The position numbers and the translations under genes are program-made. Below the pieces are notes generated by a model, which worked only from the letters and a program-made list of their open reading frames with translations, was not told where the DNA came from and ran no database searches. A DNA stretch of 51,800 nt, from positions 1-51,800 of the forward strand of contig JAHEDK010000020.1 in NCBI GenBank assembly GCA_024641245.1, in the 5' to 3' direction. Within the stretch, counting starts at the first letter, position 1. The number at the start of each line of letters is the position of its first letter. The stretch comes from Actinomycetes bacterium (GTDB lineage Bacteria > Actinomycetota > Acidimicrobiia > Spongiisociales > JAHEDJ01). Of this stretch, positions 34,903 to 44,174 are shown in pieces.

Positions 34903-36981
34903 ATGACCCCCCGTCCGCCAGTTGCAGACCGCCGACCCGAGGCGATGACCAGCCATGGTAAGACCAGAGAAGATCCCTACGCCTGGCTGAAAGACCTCAA
35001 CTGGCAACAGGTAATGCGCGACCCTGCGGTTCTCGCCCAGGACATTCGCTCCTACCTGGAGGCAGAAAACGCCTACACGGAGGCAATGCTCGCCGGGACG
35101 ACGGAACTCCGGAACGAGATCTTCGAAGAGATGAAGGGCCGCATCAAAGAGGACGACAGCTCAGTCCCTACACCGGACGGACCATGGGAGTACTACCGGC
35201 GCTTCGACACCGGCGGGCAATATCCGATCTTCTGTCGCAGACCGCTTGGATCCGATGTTGAGCAGATTCTGCTCAACGGTGACGTCGAGTCGGCCGGCAA
35301 GGAGTTCTATCGGATCCACACTGCCGAACCCAGCCCCGATCATCGCTACCTCGCCTATTCAGTGGACGAACAGGGAAGCGAATTCTACACCATCCTGGTG
35401 CGCGATCTGGACACGGGTGAAGCACTCAGCGATGCGGTTCACGACGCCAACGGCGCCATCGAATGGTCTGCCGACTCAACCTCGTTCGTTTATCTGAAAC
35501 TGGACCAGAGCAATCGTCCCGTTTGGGCGTTCCTCCATGTACTCGGTACCGACCAGGCCGACGACAGGCTCCTCTATGAGGAGTCTGATCCGGGCTTCTA
35601 TATCGATCTCGGCAAGACTGAGAGCCGGAACTACATCGAGATCGTCGCCGGCGACCATGAGACATCTGAGGTGAGGCTCGTCGACGCGGCCCGGCCGGAT
35701 GGTCCGCCGATCATGATCGCCGAGCGGGACCCCGGCACCCTCTACACGGTTGGTGAGCAACACGGGCGTTTGTACATCACCACAAACGCAGGTGATGCGG
35801 AGGACTTCACCATCGTGGCCGCCGACGTTGCCTCACCCGGCCGGGATTCCTGGTCGACGGTCGTCCCCCACCGCCCGGGCACGTTGATCCTCGGCGCGAT
35901 CGTGTTCCATCGCCATCTGGTCCGATTGGAGACCGAAGAGGGTTTGCCCCGCATCGTCATCACCCATCTTGAATCGGGCGAGGAGCGTCGCATCGCCATG
36001 GACGAACAGGCCTACGACCTTGGCTTCTCCTCGCTTCGTGAGTATGAGGATGTCCTCCGCTTCACATACAGCTCACCGGCCACTCCGCTACGAGTGTTCG
36101 ACTACGACCTCGACACTGCCGAGCAGACGAAACGCAAAGAGCAGGAGATTCCGAGCGGCCACAATCCGGACGACTACTCGACCGAGCGAGTGTTCGCGAC
36201 GAGCCACGACGGCGAGCGAGTCCCCATCACGCTTCTCTACCGAGCAGGCACGCCACTCGACGGGACGGCGCCATGTCTCCTCTACGGATACGGTTCGTAC
36301 GGAATCAGCATGCCGGCTTCGTTCAACACCAATCGACTGAGCCTGGTCGATCGCGGGTTCATCTACGCGATTGCCCACGTCCGGGGCGGCAAGGAGGGTG
36401 GCTACCGCTGGTACACGGACGGCAAGCGCCGGCACAAACGCAATACGTTTCTCGACTTCATGGCCGCTGCCAACGCACTCATCGAGATGCGGTACACCTC
36501 CGCCGGCAAGATCGTGATCTTCGGCGGCAGCGCGGGCGGCTTGCTGGTGGGAGTGGCCGTCAACATGGCGCCGCCCGGCCTGCTGGCGGGCGCCATTGCC
36601 GAGGTCCCGTTCGTCGACGTGCTGACCACGATGCACGACACCGATTTGCCGCTGACCCCGATGGAATGGCCCGAGTGGGGCAACCCGATCGACGATGCGG
36701 ACGCCTATGAGTACATCGCCTCATACTCCCCATACGACAACGTGGAGGCCAGGGAGTATCCACCCTTGCTGGTGACGGCCGGACTCACCGATCCGCGAGT
36801 CACCTACTGGGAACCGGCCAAATGGGTTGCCAAGCTGCGAGCTACGAAGACCACCGAAAGCCTGCTGGTGCTGCGAACCCGCATGGGGGCAGGTCACGCC
36901 GGGGCCTCCGGTCGTTTCGATGCACTCAAGGAACTGGCCGAGGATTACGCCTTCGCCCTGAAGGTGACGGGCAAGGACTGA
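34903..36981 (+). CDS. ptrB: oligopeptidase B (S9A family, protease II)
   Basis: 692-residue prolyl-oligopeptidase fold. An N-terminal beta-propeller (about 70-400) is followed by an alpha/beta-hydrolase domain with the triad S543 (FGGSAGGLL), D630 (GLTDPR) and H665 (AGHAGASGR). The spacing matches E. coli protease II. It cleaves short peptides after basic residues in the cytoplasm; there is no signal peptide. The start is the first ATG, preceded by GCGAGGAACC. The cyclodeaminase-like gene converges on it with only 5 bases between. Confidence 0.93.
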   Translation: MTPRPPVADRRPEAMTSHGKTREDPYAWLKDLNWQQVMRDPAVLAQDIRSYLEAENAYTEAMLAGTTELRNEIFEEMKGRIKEDDSSVPTPDGPWEYYRRFDTGGQYPIFCRRPLGSDVEQILLNGDVESAGKEFYRIHTAEPSPDHRYLAYSVDEQGSEFYTILVRDLDTGEALSDAVHDANGAIEWSADSTSFVYLKLDQSNRPVWAFLHVLGTDQADDRLLYEESDPGFYIDLGKTESRNYIEIVAGDHETSEVRLVDAARPDGPPIMIAERDPGTLYTVGEQHGRLYITTNAGDAEDFTIVAADVASPGRDSWSTVVPHRPGTLILGAIVFHRHLVRLETEEGLPRIVITHLESGEERRIAMDEQAYDLGFSSLREYEDVLRFTYSSPATPLRVFDYDLDTAEQTKRKEQEIPSGHNPDDYSTERVFATSHDGERVPITLLYRAGTPLDGTAPCLLYGYGSYGISMPASFNTNRLSLVDRGFIYAIAHVRGGKEGGYRWYTDGKRRHKRNTFLDFMAAANALIEMRYTSAGKIVIFGGSAGGLLVGVAVNMAPPGLLAGAIAEVPFVDVLTTMHDTDLPLTPMEWPEWGNPIDDADAYEYIASYSPYDNVEAREYPPLLVTAGLTDPRVTYWEPAKWVAKLRATKTTESLLVLRTRMGAGHAGASGRFDALKELAEDYAFALKVTGKD

Positions 36982-36986
36982 GCTAG

Positions 36987-37874
36987 TCACGGTTTTCGGC
37001 CGGGTCGGCCTGAGCCGAACTCGGTGCCGATGCCGAGTCGTTCGGCAGTCCGCAAGGCGCCGACGGCCGCCGCCACATCCTGACTGGCGAGTCCGACCGA
37101 TTTGAACACTGTGGTCCCTGCAGGAACGACGCTTCCTTCCAGCAGGTCGGTGAGCGTTGCGTCGGGCCGGCGTCCGACCCGGATCAGATCGCCTGCTTCC
37201 GCAGCCGCCGCATCGAGATCGTCGACAACGACGAAGGCGCTGCTCAGCAGCGCTCCCGGCAGTTCCACCATTTCGGAAGTGAACGCACCGACGGCGTTGA
37301 AATGCGTTCCCTCCCTCACGGCCGAGGAGGAGAAGAGAGGCTCGAGGGCCGGGGTGGCACACGAGACGATGTCGGCCGCCGCCACTGCGGTGTTGGCGTC
37401 CAGCTCGACCTCCCCACCGATGCGGCCTGCCAAAACCGCCGCCCTGGCCCGGGATCGACTCCATACGATGACGCGCTCGATCGGTCGCACTGCTCTCACA
37501 GCCTCGACCTGATCGAAGGCCATCGCGCCTGCGCCCAGCATCGCCATGGTTTGCGCCTCAGCAGGGGCAAGAAGCCGCGTTGCCAATCCGGAGGCGGCGC
37601 CCGTCCTGATCGATGTCAACGTCGATCCATCCACCATTCCGAGCGGAGATCCATCATCGTCGAAGACGACCACCACACCTACCGGATTGCCCGGCTCGAT
37701 CGAGACAACCTTGATTCCGGCTGTATGGCCGACCCGGCCCGGCATGAATAGCGAGCCGCCCAACAACTGACGCAGCGGCACCTCCCGGTCGGATCCAAAT
37801 GCCGCCTCCATCGCTTCGATCGCGTCCGCCATCGAGAGCGACTCGCGCAGCTCACTCGGACCCAACCACCGCAT
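36987..37874 (-). CDS. ornithine cyclodeaminase/mu-crystallin family protein
   Basis: 295 residues. The NAD-binding region is LGAGAMAFDQVEAVRAV (about 112-128), with the family's SIEPGNPVGVVVVFDDDGSPLGM and LTSIRTGAASGLATRLLA before it. Members include ornithine cyclodeaminase, ketimine reductases and alanine dehydrogenase. The true substrate cannot be told. It overlaps the upstream DAO oxidase gene as TGATG, so the two probably work on the same amino acid or opine-type compound. Confidence 0.87.
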   Translation of the reverse strand: MRWLGPSELRESLSMADAIEAMEAAFGSDREVPLRQLLGGSLFMPGRVGHTAGIKVVSIEPGNPVGVVVVFDDDGSPLGMVDGSTLTSIRTGAASGLATRLLAPAEAQTMAMLGAGAMAFDQVEAVRAVRPIERVIVWSRSRARAAVLAGRIGGEVELDANTAVAAADIVSCATPALEPLFSSSAVREGTHFNAVGAFTSEMVELPGALLSSAFVVVDDLDAAAAEAGDLIRVGRRPDATLTDLLEGSVVPAGTTVFKSVGLASQDVAAAVGALRTAERLGIGTEFGSGRPGRKP

Positions 37875-39112
37875 CAGGCGAGCACGCTCTTGGATGCCAC
37901 ACTGATGGGCTCACGATCCACCGCCAGCAATGACATCGGCACGTCGGTGTCGAAGGACGCCTGTTCACCGGTGATTGCCTGGGCGACCATCGATCCGATC
38001 ATCGGAGCCAGTTTGAATCCATGACCACTGAGGCCGTTGGCGAGCCAGTAGCCGTCCATCCCGCTCGGTCCGACGACGGGATGAACATCGGTGCGGTTGA
38101 TCGTGTAGAGGCCGGCAATGCCCGTAACCCCTCCGCGGTAAGGCAGGTCCGGAATCCGATGGTGCAACCCATGAACTCGGAGATCGCGGAAGGCAGCATC
38201 GGCACTGGTCTTGAAGTTGTCGGGATCCTCGACCACTTCTTGCTCGTCCTCTTCGAGAACGGAGCCAAACAGGATCCGGCTTCCGGCTGCGTCCGGTCGA
38301 AAGTAGAGACCGGTGGAAGCTTCCACGGTGACGGGAACCCTGCCGAGGTCCGCCGGCCAATCACGATATCCAACCTGAACGCGAGTCGGTTCGAGCGGCC
38401 AGAGGAGGTCGAGGCCGGCCAACTGGTTCAGCCGGCCGCACCATGGGCCGGCAGCATTGATCACCAAATCAGCCTCTATCGAGCTGCCATCGGCGAGATC
38501 CACACCGACCACCCGATCACCTTGCTTGCGAACTCCCGTCACCTGGGTACGAAAGCGCACGGTTCCGCCGTTGTTGCGCGTTGCCTCAACGAGATCGGTG
38601 TTGGCCGCCGACGGATCGGCGAACCCTGCGTCGTCTTCGAATACGGCCAGCTCGATCGGGCGGCAGGTATGTTCGATCTCGCCGGAGAGATCGAACGGCT
38701 CAATGCACGAAGACAGGCTCGGAAACCGCTCACCGAGTTCCTCGCCGGTCAGCAGGGAGATCGCCACGCCTTCGTCCGCAAGGCGGGTGCGCTCGGCCTC
38801 TAGTTCTCCGCGATCCTCGTTGAGCAACCACAACACACCGGTATGGGTGAACTCATTCCATGGTTCCTCGAGTCCGGTGAACTCTGCCCAGTTGCGATAG
38901 GCGGCCAGTCCATCGCGGGCAAGACGGATAACCTGGGCATTCGAGTACCGGCAGCGGCAAATCGACGAAGAGGCTCCGGTCGAGCCCTCCGCCGGTCCTG
39001 CTCCCTTGTCGAGAAGCACGACCTTCATCGGAGAACGGCGGGCGATCTGATAGGCGATGGCGCTTCCGACGATCCCGGCACCAACAACAATGACATCAGC
39101 TGAGTCGTGCAT
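37874..39112 (-). CDS. FAD-dependent amino-acid oxidase (DAO/sarcosine oxidase-like)
   Basis: 412 residues. N-terminal VIVVGAGIVGSAIAYQIA binds FAD; DLVINAAGPWCGRL and YWLANGLSGHGFKLAPMIGSMVAQ are the later DAO-family motifs. Relatives oxidise N-methyl or D-amino acids and release an imine. Coupling to a cyclodeaminase/ketimine reductase-like partner suggests the imine or its product is handled next. It lacks the covalent-FAD Cys motif I would look for in sarcosine oxidases, so the substrate stays open. Confidence 0.88.
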   Translation of the reverse strand: MHDSADVIVVGAGIVGSAIAYQIARRSPMKVVLLDKGAGPAEGSTGASSSICRCRYSNAQVIRLARDGLAAYRNWAEFTGLEEPWNEFTHTGVLWLLNEDRGELEAERTRLADEGVAISLLTGEELGERFPSLSSCIEPFDLSGEIEHTCRPIELAVFEDDAGFADPSAANTDLVEATRNNGGTVRFRTQVTGVRKQGDRVVGVDLADGSSIEADLVINAAGPWCGRLNQLAGLDLLWPLEPTRVQVGYRDWPADLGRVPVTVEASTGLYFRPDAAGSRILFGSVLEEDEQEVVEDPDNFKTSADAAFRDLRVHGLHHRIPDLPYRGGVTGIAGLYTINRTDVHPVVGPSGMDGYWLANGLSGHGFKLAPMIGSMVAQAITGEQASFDTDVPMSLLAVDREPISVASKSVLA

Positions 39113-39225
39113 TGGGTCAGACTACTTCGGCGCGAGGTGGGCGATCTCGAAGAAGTGGGAAGCAACCGGTAGGCGGCAATCTGTCCCGCTCGTCCAGTAC
39201 CCGATTCCGACGGGCGGGGGTCGTC

Positions 39226-39831
39226 CTAGAACGCCGCCAGCGAGGCGCAAGCCATCTCGTGCAGGATCCGGCGATGCCGGGAAGCATCGATGCGGAGATC
39301 GACATTGTCGCGCGCAGCCGATGCGATGAGCCCCATCACCCCGTGGGCAGCGGCGCGGGCCTCATCGAGTGTGAGCCTCGGGTGCAGCTTGATGATCACC
39401 TCGGCCCAAGCGTCCGTGTAGCGCGCATCGTTGCGTTCGGCCGCCCGCTGGTAGTACTCCGGAACGTACCGGAGTTCGCGTACGAGCAGCATCAAGGCGG
39501 CTCCCTGATCCAGTGCCAGTGTGGTGTGTGTGGAGATGAGATCATCGAGCGCCGCGTCCGGCTGTAGACCTTCAGTCCGGTCGATGGCGGAACGCAGCAA
39601 CTCCCAGATACGGTCGAAGACTCCAAGCAGAATCTCGTCCTTGCCGGCGAAGTGCCGGTAGAGACCGGGGCCGGTGATGCCGGCGGCTGCGCCGATCTCA
39701 TCGATCGAGGTTGCGTGGAAACCCTGCCGGTGAAAGAGACCGGCGGCCGCGTCGATGATCTGCTCGCGTCGTTTTCGACCTCGAGCGGTAGGCGCCTCCT
39801 GTGCCACGACGTCGCCGGCTTCCATCATCAC
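39226..39831 (-). CDS. TetR-family transcriptional regulator
   Basis: 201 residues. N-terminal helix-turn-helix (about 22-65) reads RREQIIDAAAGLFHRQGFHA then SIDEIGAAAGITGPGLYRHF. The C-terminal ligand domain resembles regulators of fatty-acid or acyl-CoA genes (TetR_C group). It follows the acyl-CoA dehydrogenase pair by 48 bases on the same strand, so it is likely in their operon and controls it, perhaps through the palindrome at 42250-42261. Confidence 0.9.
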   Translation of the reverse strand: MMMEAGDVVAQEAPTARGRKRREQIIDAAAGLFHRQGFHATSIDEIGAAAGITGPGLYRHFAGKDEILLGVFDRIWELLRSAIDRTEGLQPDAALDDLISTHTTLALDQGAALMLLVRELRYVPEYYQRAAERNDARYTDAWAEVIIKLHPRLTLDEARAAAHGVMGLIASAARDNVDLRIDASRHRRILHEMACASLAAF

Positions 39832-39879
39832 CCTTCCAGAGGGGTGCCGGCGGCACCGGCACCCCTTGCAGTCATTTCA

Positions 39880-41016
39880 TCAGAGACCGAGTGCTTCGGC
39901 CAGCAGCCGTCGCTGGTGTCGGACACCACCGAACATCAAGGACGTGCTCTTGGCTCGTTTTAAGTACAGGTGCGTATCGTGCTCCCAGGTGAAGCCGGTC
40001 CCGCCCAGGATCTGAATCGTGTCAGAAGCCGCCCGTAAATACGCCTCAGAACAGACCGACTTGGCGAGCGGGGCTGCGACCAGCAGCTCGTCGGTATCAT
40101 CGACAATCCGGGCGGCGTGGTAGGCCGTGGACTTGGCGTGCTCCACCGAAACGAGCATATCTGCCAACCGGTGTTTGATTGCCTGGAAGGAGCCGATCGC
40201 CCGGCCGAATTGGAATCGGGTTTGTCCATGCTCCACAGATGTCTCGAGACACCATTGCGCACCGCCGACCTGTTCGAGCGACAGCGCCACCGATGCCAGC
40301 CGAAGAACCCGATCGATCACGGGACCTGCGGTTCCCTCGTTTCCGAGCAACGCCTCGGGACCCAAACGGACCCCGGAAAAGGTCAGGTTGGCTTGTTTGC
40401 GGGTTGCGTCGAGCGTCGGCACATGCTCGGCGTTCAAACCGCCCGTGTCCGCCGGAACCAGGAACAGGCTTAGCCCATTCGGAGTCCGGGCCGCCGTAAC
40501 GATCGTCCCTGCAACATGCCCGAACAAGACGTTCTTCTTCACGCCGTCGAGGATCCAGGCCTCACCATCCTGTGCAGCGGTCATCCGGATATCGTCGGTC
40601 GTAGCACCCTGCGGCCCCTCGAACAGAGCCATCGTCATCATGGACTCACCCATTGCAATGCCGGGCAGGAGTTCCTTCTTTTGCGAGTCGCGACCGCCCA
40701 GCACAATGGCGTTGGCGGCCATTACAACCGTCGAGAGAAACGGTCCGGGAAACAGGGCGCGCCCCATCTCTTCGAGGACGACACTCAACTCGGCAAAGGT
40801 GTATCCGGCTCCGCCGTACTCTTCCGGGATAGCCAGCGAGTGCCACCCCAACTCGGCGCCGGATTGCCACAACGCAGCATCAAACCCGGTTTCGGTCTCC
40901 ATCAACTCACGCACCACCGTCGGGGACACTCGGTCTTCGAGGAACTGGCGAGTCGTCTGGCGGAGCATCTCTTGCTCCTCCGTGAGCGCGAAGGTCACAC
41001 GAGGCGTATCAGCCAC
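39880..41016 (-). CDS. acyl-CoA dehydrogenase, probable non-catalytic partner subunit
   Basis: 378 residues with the ACAD fold (ALTEEQEMLRQTTRQFLED at the start, IPEEYGGAGYTF, and QILGGTGFTWEHDTHLYLKR). At the place where a catalytic subunit carries the base Glu in a YEGT/IEGGT motif, this protein has SLMFGGVRH, so the Glu is missing. Together with the overlapping partner gene this fits the alpha2-beta2 FadE pairs known from actinobacterial sterol side-chain degradation. GTG 41016 has AAGGAGGT upstream and overlaps the partner's end by 8 bases. Confidence 0.88.
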   Translation of the reverse strand: MADTPRVTFALTEEQEMLRQTTRQFLEDRVSPTVVRELMETETGFDAALWQSGAELGWHSLAIPEEYGGAGYTFAELSVVLEEMGRALFPGPFLSTVVMAANAIVLGGRDSQKKELLPGIAMGESMMTMALFEGPQGATTDDIRMTAAQDGEAWILDGVKKNVLFGHVAGTIVTAARTPNGLSLFLVPADTGGLNAEHVPTLDATRKQANLTFSGVRLGPEALLGNEGTAGPVIDRVLRLASVALSLEQVGGAQWCLETSVEHGQTRFQFGRAIGSFQAIKHRLADMLVSVEHAKSTAYHAARIVDDTDELLVAAPLAKSVCSEAYLRAASDTIQILGGTGFTWEHDTHLYLKRAKSTSLMFGGVRHQRRLLAEALGL

Positions 41017-42208
41017 GGGGCACCTCCTTCCACGGCAGGTCCTTGTCAACGCGCGGCTCGCCCGGCAACCCGAGCACTCGCTCTCCGAGAATGTTGCGCA
41101 TGATCTCGGAGGTGCCGCCCTCGATGGAGTTGGCCCTGGCCCGCAGGAAGTTGCGTTGTGGTGAACCGGAGTCTTCGAACTCCGTCGGACGATGCAGTTC
41201 GTACCCGCCCGGATACAGCGTGCCGTCCCAGCCCATCAACTCAACAGAGAAGGCCGTGATTGCTTTGTTGAGGTCTGCCCAGGCGAGTTTGCCGGTTGAT
41301 CCCTCGGGACCGGGGATACCCGCTTTTCGCATCTGGTTGGCCCGCTCGACGGTGAGTCGCAGGGCCTCCCATTCAGCCCACAGGCGGGTCAGCTCATCTC
41401 GAAGGGCGGGATCGTCATGCTCATACTCGCGCCATGCCCTGATGGCATCCTTGATCGATCCGCTGCCGCGGGGCAGTGAGCGACTGCCGATGGCGACGCG
41501 CTCGTTCATGAGGGTGGTCATCGAAACACGCCATCCGGCGCCGACGTCGTCGAGACGGTATTCGTCGGGAATCCGCACGTCGTCGAAGAACACTTCGTTG
41601 AACTCCGCCTCACCGGTGATCTGATAGAGAGGACGGACGTCGACCCCGTCGGCTTCCATGTCGACTATGAAGTAAGTGATGCCCTTGTGCTTCGGGACGT
41701 CGGGATCGGTGCGAACGGGCAGCATGCCCCACTTGGCGATGTGGGCGAGCGTCGTCCACACCTTCTGACCATTGACGATCCATTCGTCACCATCCCGCAC
41801 TGCTTTGGCGGAGAGGTTGGCGAGGTCGGATCCGGCGCCCGGTTCGCTGAAGAGCTGACACCACATGTCTTCGGTTGTGAACATTGGTCGCAGCCATTTG
41901 CGCATCTGCTCAGCGGTTCCGTGCGCGGAAATGACTCCGGCTCCCATACCGATGCCGAGAAGGTTGATCTGCCGGTTCCAGGTTGGCGCTCCGGCCGCCT
42001 CGATGCGACGTTGGACGATTGATTGGTATTTCGGACTGACCCCGAGACCGCCGAATCCTTCGGGATACTGCACCCACGCCAGGCCCAGGTCGTATTGCCT
42101 GCCCCAGAACTCCTGAGGATCCATGGACGGGTCGTATCCGCTGAGAAGTTCATCGATCTTCCCGGTGACCAGCGCCTCCGCCTTCTCGGCGGCGATCGTG
42201 TCGGTCAT
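41009..42208 (-). CDS. acyl-CoA dehydrogenase, probable catalytic partner subunit
   Basis: 399 residues. FAD-binding stretch CQLFSEPGAGSDLANLSAKAV and WIVNGQKVWTT are typical. The C-terminal NSIEGGTSEIMRNILGERVLGLP retains the Glu of the IEGGT motif that serves as the catalytic base in this FadE subgroup. ATG 42208 has GGAGGAGC upstream. First gene of the set catalytic ACAD, non-catalytic ACAD, TetR, divergent from SDR and nitronate monooxygenase. Confidence 0.9.
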   Translation of the reverse strand: MTDTIAAEKAEALVTGKIDELLSGYDPSMDPQEFWGRQYDLGLAWVQYPEGFGGLGVSPKYQSIVQRRIEAAGAPTWNRQINLLGIGMGAGVISAHGTAEQMRKWLRPMFTTEDMWCQLFSEPGAGSDLANLSAKAVRDGDEWIVNGQKVWTTLAHIAKWGMLPVRTDPDVPKHKGITYFIVDMEADGVDVRPLYQITGEAEFNEVFFDDVRIPDEYRLDDVGAGWRVSMTTLMNERVAIGSRSLPRGSGSIKDAIRAWREYEHDDPALRDELTRLWAEWEALRLTVERANQMRKAGIPGPEGSTGKLAWADLNKAITAFSVELMGWDGTLYPGGYELHRPTEFEDSGSPQRNFLRARANSIEGGTSEIMRNILGERVLGLPGEPRVDKDLPWKEVPRG

Positions 42209-42249
42209 TGGCGCTCCTCCATCGTGACGGACGCCCGGCCCGTCAGTTA

Positions 42250-42261
42250 GTGTACGTTCAC
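42250..42261. promoter_or_regulatory. GTGTACGTTCAC imperfect palindrome in the divergent promoter
   Basis: Self-complementary in 10 of 12 positions around ACGT, flanked by TTA and AA. It is centred in the 84-base gap between the acyl-CoA dehydrogenase pair and the SDR gene. It is a plausible operator for the TetR encoded at 39226-39831. Confidence 0.4.
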
Positions 42262-42292
42262 AATAGCAGCGGGAAGGGACAGGAGGCAGGCC

Positions 42293-43087
42293 GTGGAGAT
42301 CCAGGATCGGTCGATCGTCGTGACCGGAGCCGGACACGGCATCGGTGCCGCCATGGCTCGGGCGTTCGCTGCCAACGGAGCGAGGGGGGTCACGGTAGCG
42401 GACATCGACGGCGATGCCGCGCTAGATGTGGCAGGCTCAATCAATGGCCTGGCCGTTCAGGCGGACGTTGCCGACGACCAGGCAGTGCGCGGCATAGTGG
42501 CTGCCGCCGAGGAGGCCTTCGGACCGATCGATATCTTCTGCTCGAATGCCGGGATTGCTGCACAGGGCGGCGTTGAAATGACCAACGAAACCTGGCAGCG
42601 AACGTGGGACGTCAACGTGATGTCCCATGTTTATGCAGCCAGGGCCGTTGTGCCGTCAATGCTGGCCCGAGGAAACGGTTACCTGGTCAACACCGCGTCC
42701 GCCGCCGGACTCTTGACGAACATCGGAGCGGCCGCCTATTCGGTGACGAAGCACGCCGCGGTGGCGCTTGCCGAATGGCTGTCGGTCACGTACGGGGACG
42801 CGGGTCTGCGTGTATCGGCCCTCTGCCCCCAGTTCGTCAACACGGCCATGCTCGAGGACATGGCCTCCGATCCGGCACTGAGCGGATGGGTCAGCCGGGC
42901 AACGATTGAACCGGAGGACGTTGCCCAAGCGGTCATCGCGGGCATCGAAGCCGAACGTTTCTTGATTCTCCCCCATGAAGAGGTGGGAGAATTCTTCGTG
43001 CGCAAGGCCACTGACTACGAACGATGGCTGGGCGGCATGCGCCGCCTCCAGGCAGAGCTGATCGGTGACGCACCCGGCAGCGGGTGA
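42293..43087 (+). CDS. short-chain dehydrogenase/reductase
   Basis: 264 residues. Classical SDR: TGAGHGIGAAMARAFA cofactor motif (11-26), SNAG near residue 84, and the catalytic Ser with YSVTK (Tyr and Lys) near residue 150. NAD(H) is favoured by the Asp in VADIDGDAA. The GTG start has AGGAGG six bases upstream. In this context 3-hydroxyacyl-CoA or alcohol oxidation is plausible. Followed by nitronate monooxygenase after 31 bases. Confidence 0.92.
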   Translation: MEIQDRSIVVTGAGHGIGAAMARAFAANGARGVTVADIDGDAALDVAGSINGLAVQADVADDQAVRGIVAAAEEAFGPIDIFCSNAGIAAQGGVEMTNETWQRTWDVNVMSHVYAARAVVPSMLARGNGYLVNTASAAGLLTNIGAAAYSVTKHAAVALAEWLSVTYGDAGLRVSALCPQFVNTAMLEDMASDPALSGWVSRATIEPEDVAQAVIAGIEAERFLILPHEEVGEFFVRKATDYERWLGGMRRLQAELIGDAPGSG

Positions 43088-43118
43088 ACGTAGGCTTACA
43101 ACAGACCAAAGGAGCACC

Positions 43119-44096
43119 ATGTTGAAGACCAGGATCACTGAGATGTTCGGCGTCCGGCACCCCATCATTCAGGGCGGGTTGATGTGGATCGCCAATGCAG
43201 ATCTGACATCGGCCGTTGCCAATGCAGGCGCGATGGGTTTCATGACCGCCTTGAGTTTCGAGACACCGGAAGATCTGCGCAAAGAAATCCGTCGCTGCCG
43301 GGATCTCACCGACAATCCGTTCGGCGTGAATCTGACCTTCCTACCCTCGCTCCGCCAGCCGGACTATCCCGCCTACCTCATGGCGTGCGCGGAGGAGGGG
43401 ATCGAGTTCATTGAGACGGCAGGCCGCAACCCCGAGCCGTACATGGAGCATCTCAAGGCGGCCGGCATGAAGGTGATCCACAAATGCACATCGGTGCGTC
43501 ACGCGCTGAAGGCCCAGGCGATCGGATGCGACGCGGTATCGATCGATGGATTCGAATGTGCCGGCCACCCTGGTGAAGACGACGTGACGTCCCTGATCCT
43601 GATCCCGGTCACCTCCGATGCCCTCGACATACCGATTGTGGCGTCGGGTGGCTTCGGCGATGGACGCGGCCTGGCGGCCGCCCTGGCACTCGGTGCAGAT
43701 GGGATGAACATGGGAACGCGCTTCGTCGCTACCCAGGAAGCTCCCCTTCACCACAACCTCAAGCAGGCGATGGTGGACTACGGCGAGACCGACACCACGC
43801 TGGTCATGCGATCGTTGCGAAACACCGAGCGCGTGCTCCGCACCGAGACGGCTGAGAAGGTCATCGAGATCGAAGCGACGGGCACGGCCACCATCGCCGA
43901 CATCGCCCAGTACGTTTCGGGCAAGCGAGGCTACGAGCAGGTTCTCAAGCAAGGCAACGTTCAGGAAGGCGTGATGGCCGCCGGTCAGGTCATGGGCCTG
44001 ATCCACGACATCCCAACGGTGGCGGAGTTGATCGACAGGATCATCGCGGAGGCCGAAGCTATCATCGCCGGCCGCCTGACCGGAATGGCCCGCTGA
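43119..44096 (+). CDS. nitronate monooxygenase (NPD) family protein
   Basis: 325-residue FMN TIM barrel. Motifs: PIIQGGLMWIANADLTSAVA at the N-terminus, GVNLTFLPS, ECAGHPGEDD with the active-site His position, VASGGFGDGRGLAAALALGA and MGTRFVAT for FMN phosphate binding. Many actinobacterial members of this group lie in lipid gene clusters and may act as enoyl reductases or flavin oxidases rather than on nitronates. ATG 43119 has AAAGGAGC upstream. Confidence 0.88.
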   Translation: MLKTRITEMFGVRHPIIQGGLMWIANADLTSAVANAGAMGFMTALSFETPEDLRKEIRRCRDLTDNPFGVNLTFLPSLRQPDYPAYLMACAEEGIEFIETAGRNPEPYMEHLKAAGMKVIHKCTSVRHALKAQAIGCDAVSIDGFECAGHPGEDDVTSLILIPVTSDALDIPIVASGGFGDGRGLAAALALGADGMNMGTRFVATQEAPLHHNLKQAMVDYGETDTTLVMRSLRNTERVLRTETAEKVIEIEATGTATIADIAQYVSGKRGYEQVLKQGNVQEGVMAAGQVMGLIHDIPTVAELIDRIIAEAEAIIAGRLTGMAR

Positions 44097-44174
44097 ACGA
44101 TACCCCCAACTCGTGTTTTCGGGCGATGATCTCTCCTGTAATAGTGTTTCGCGGCGCGATAACGGTGATACGGA

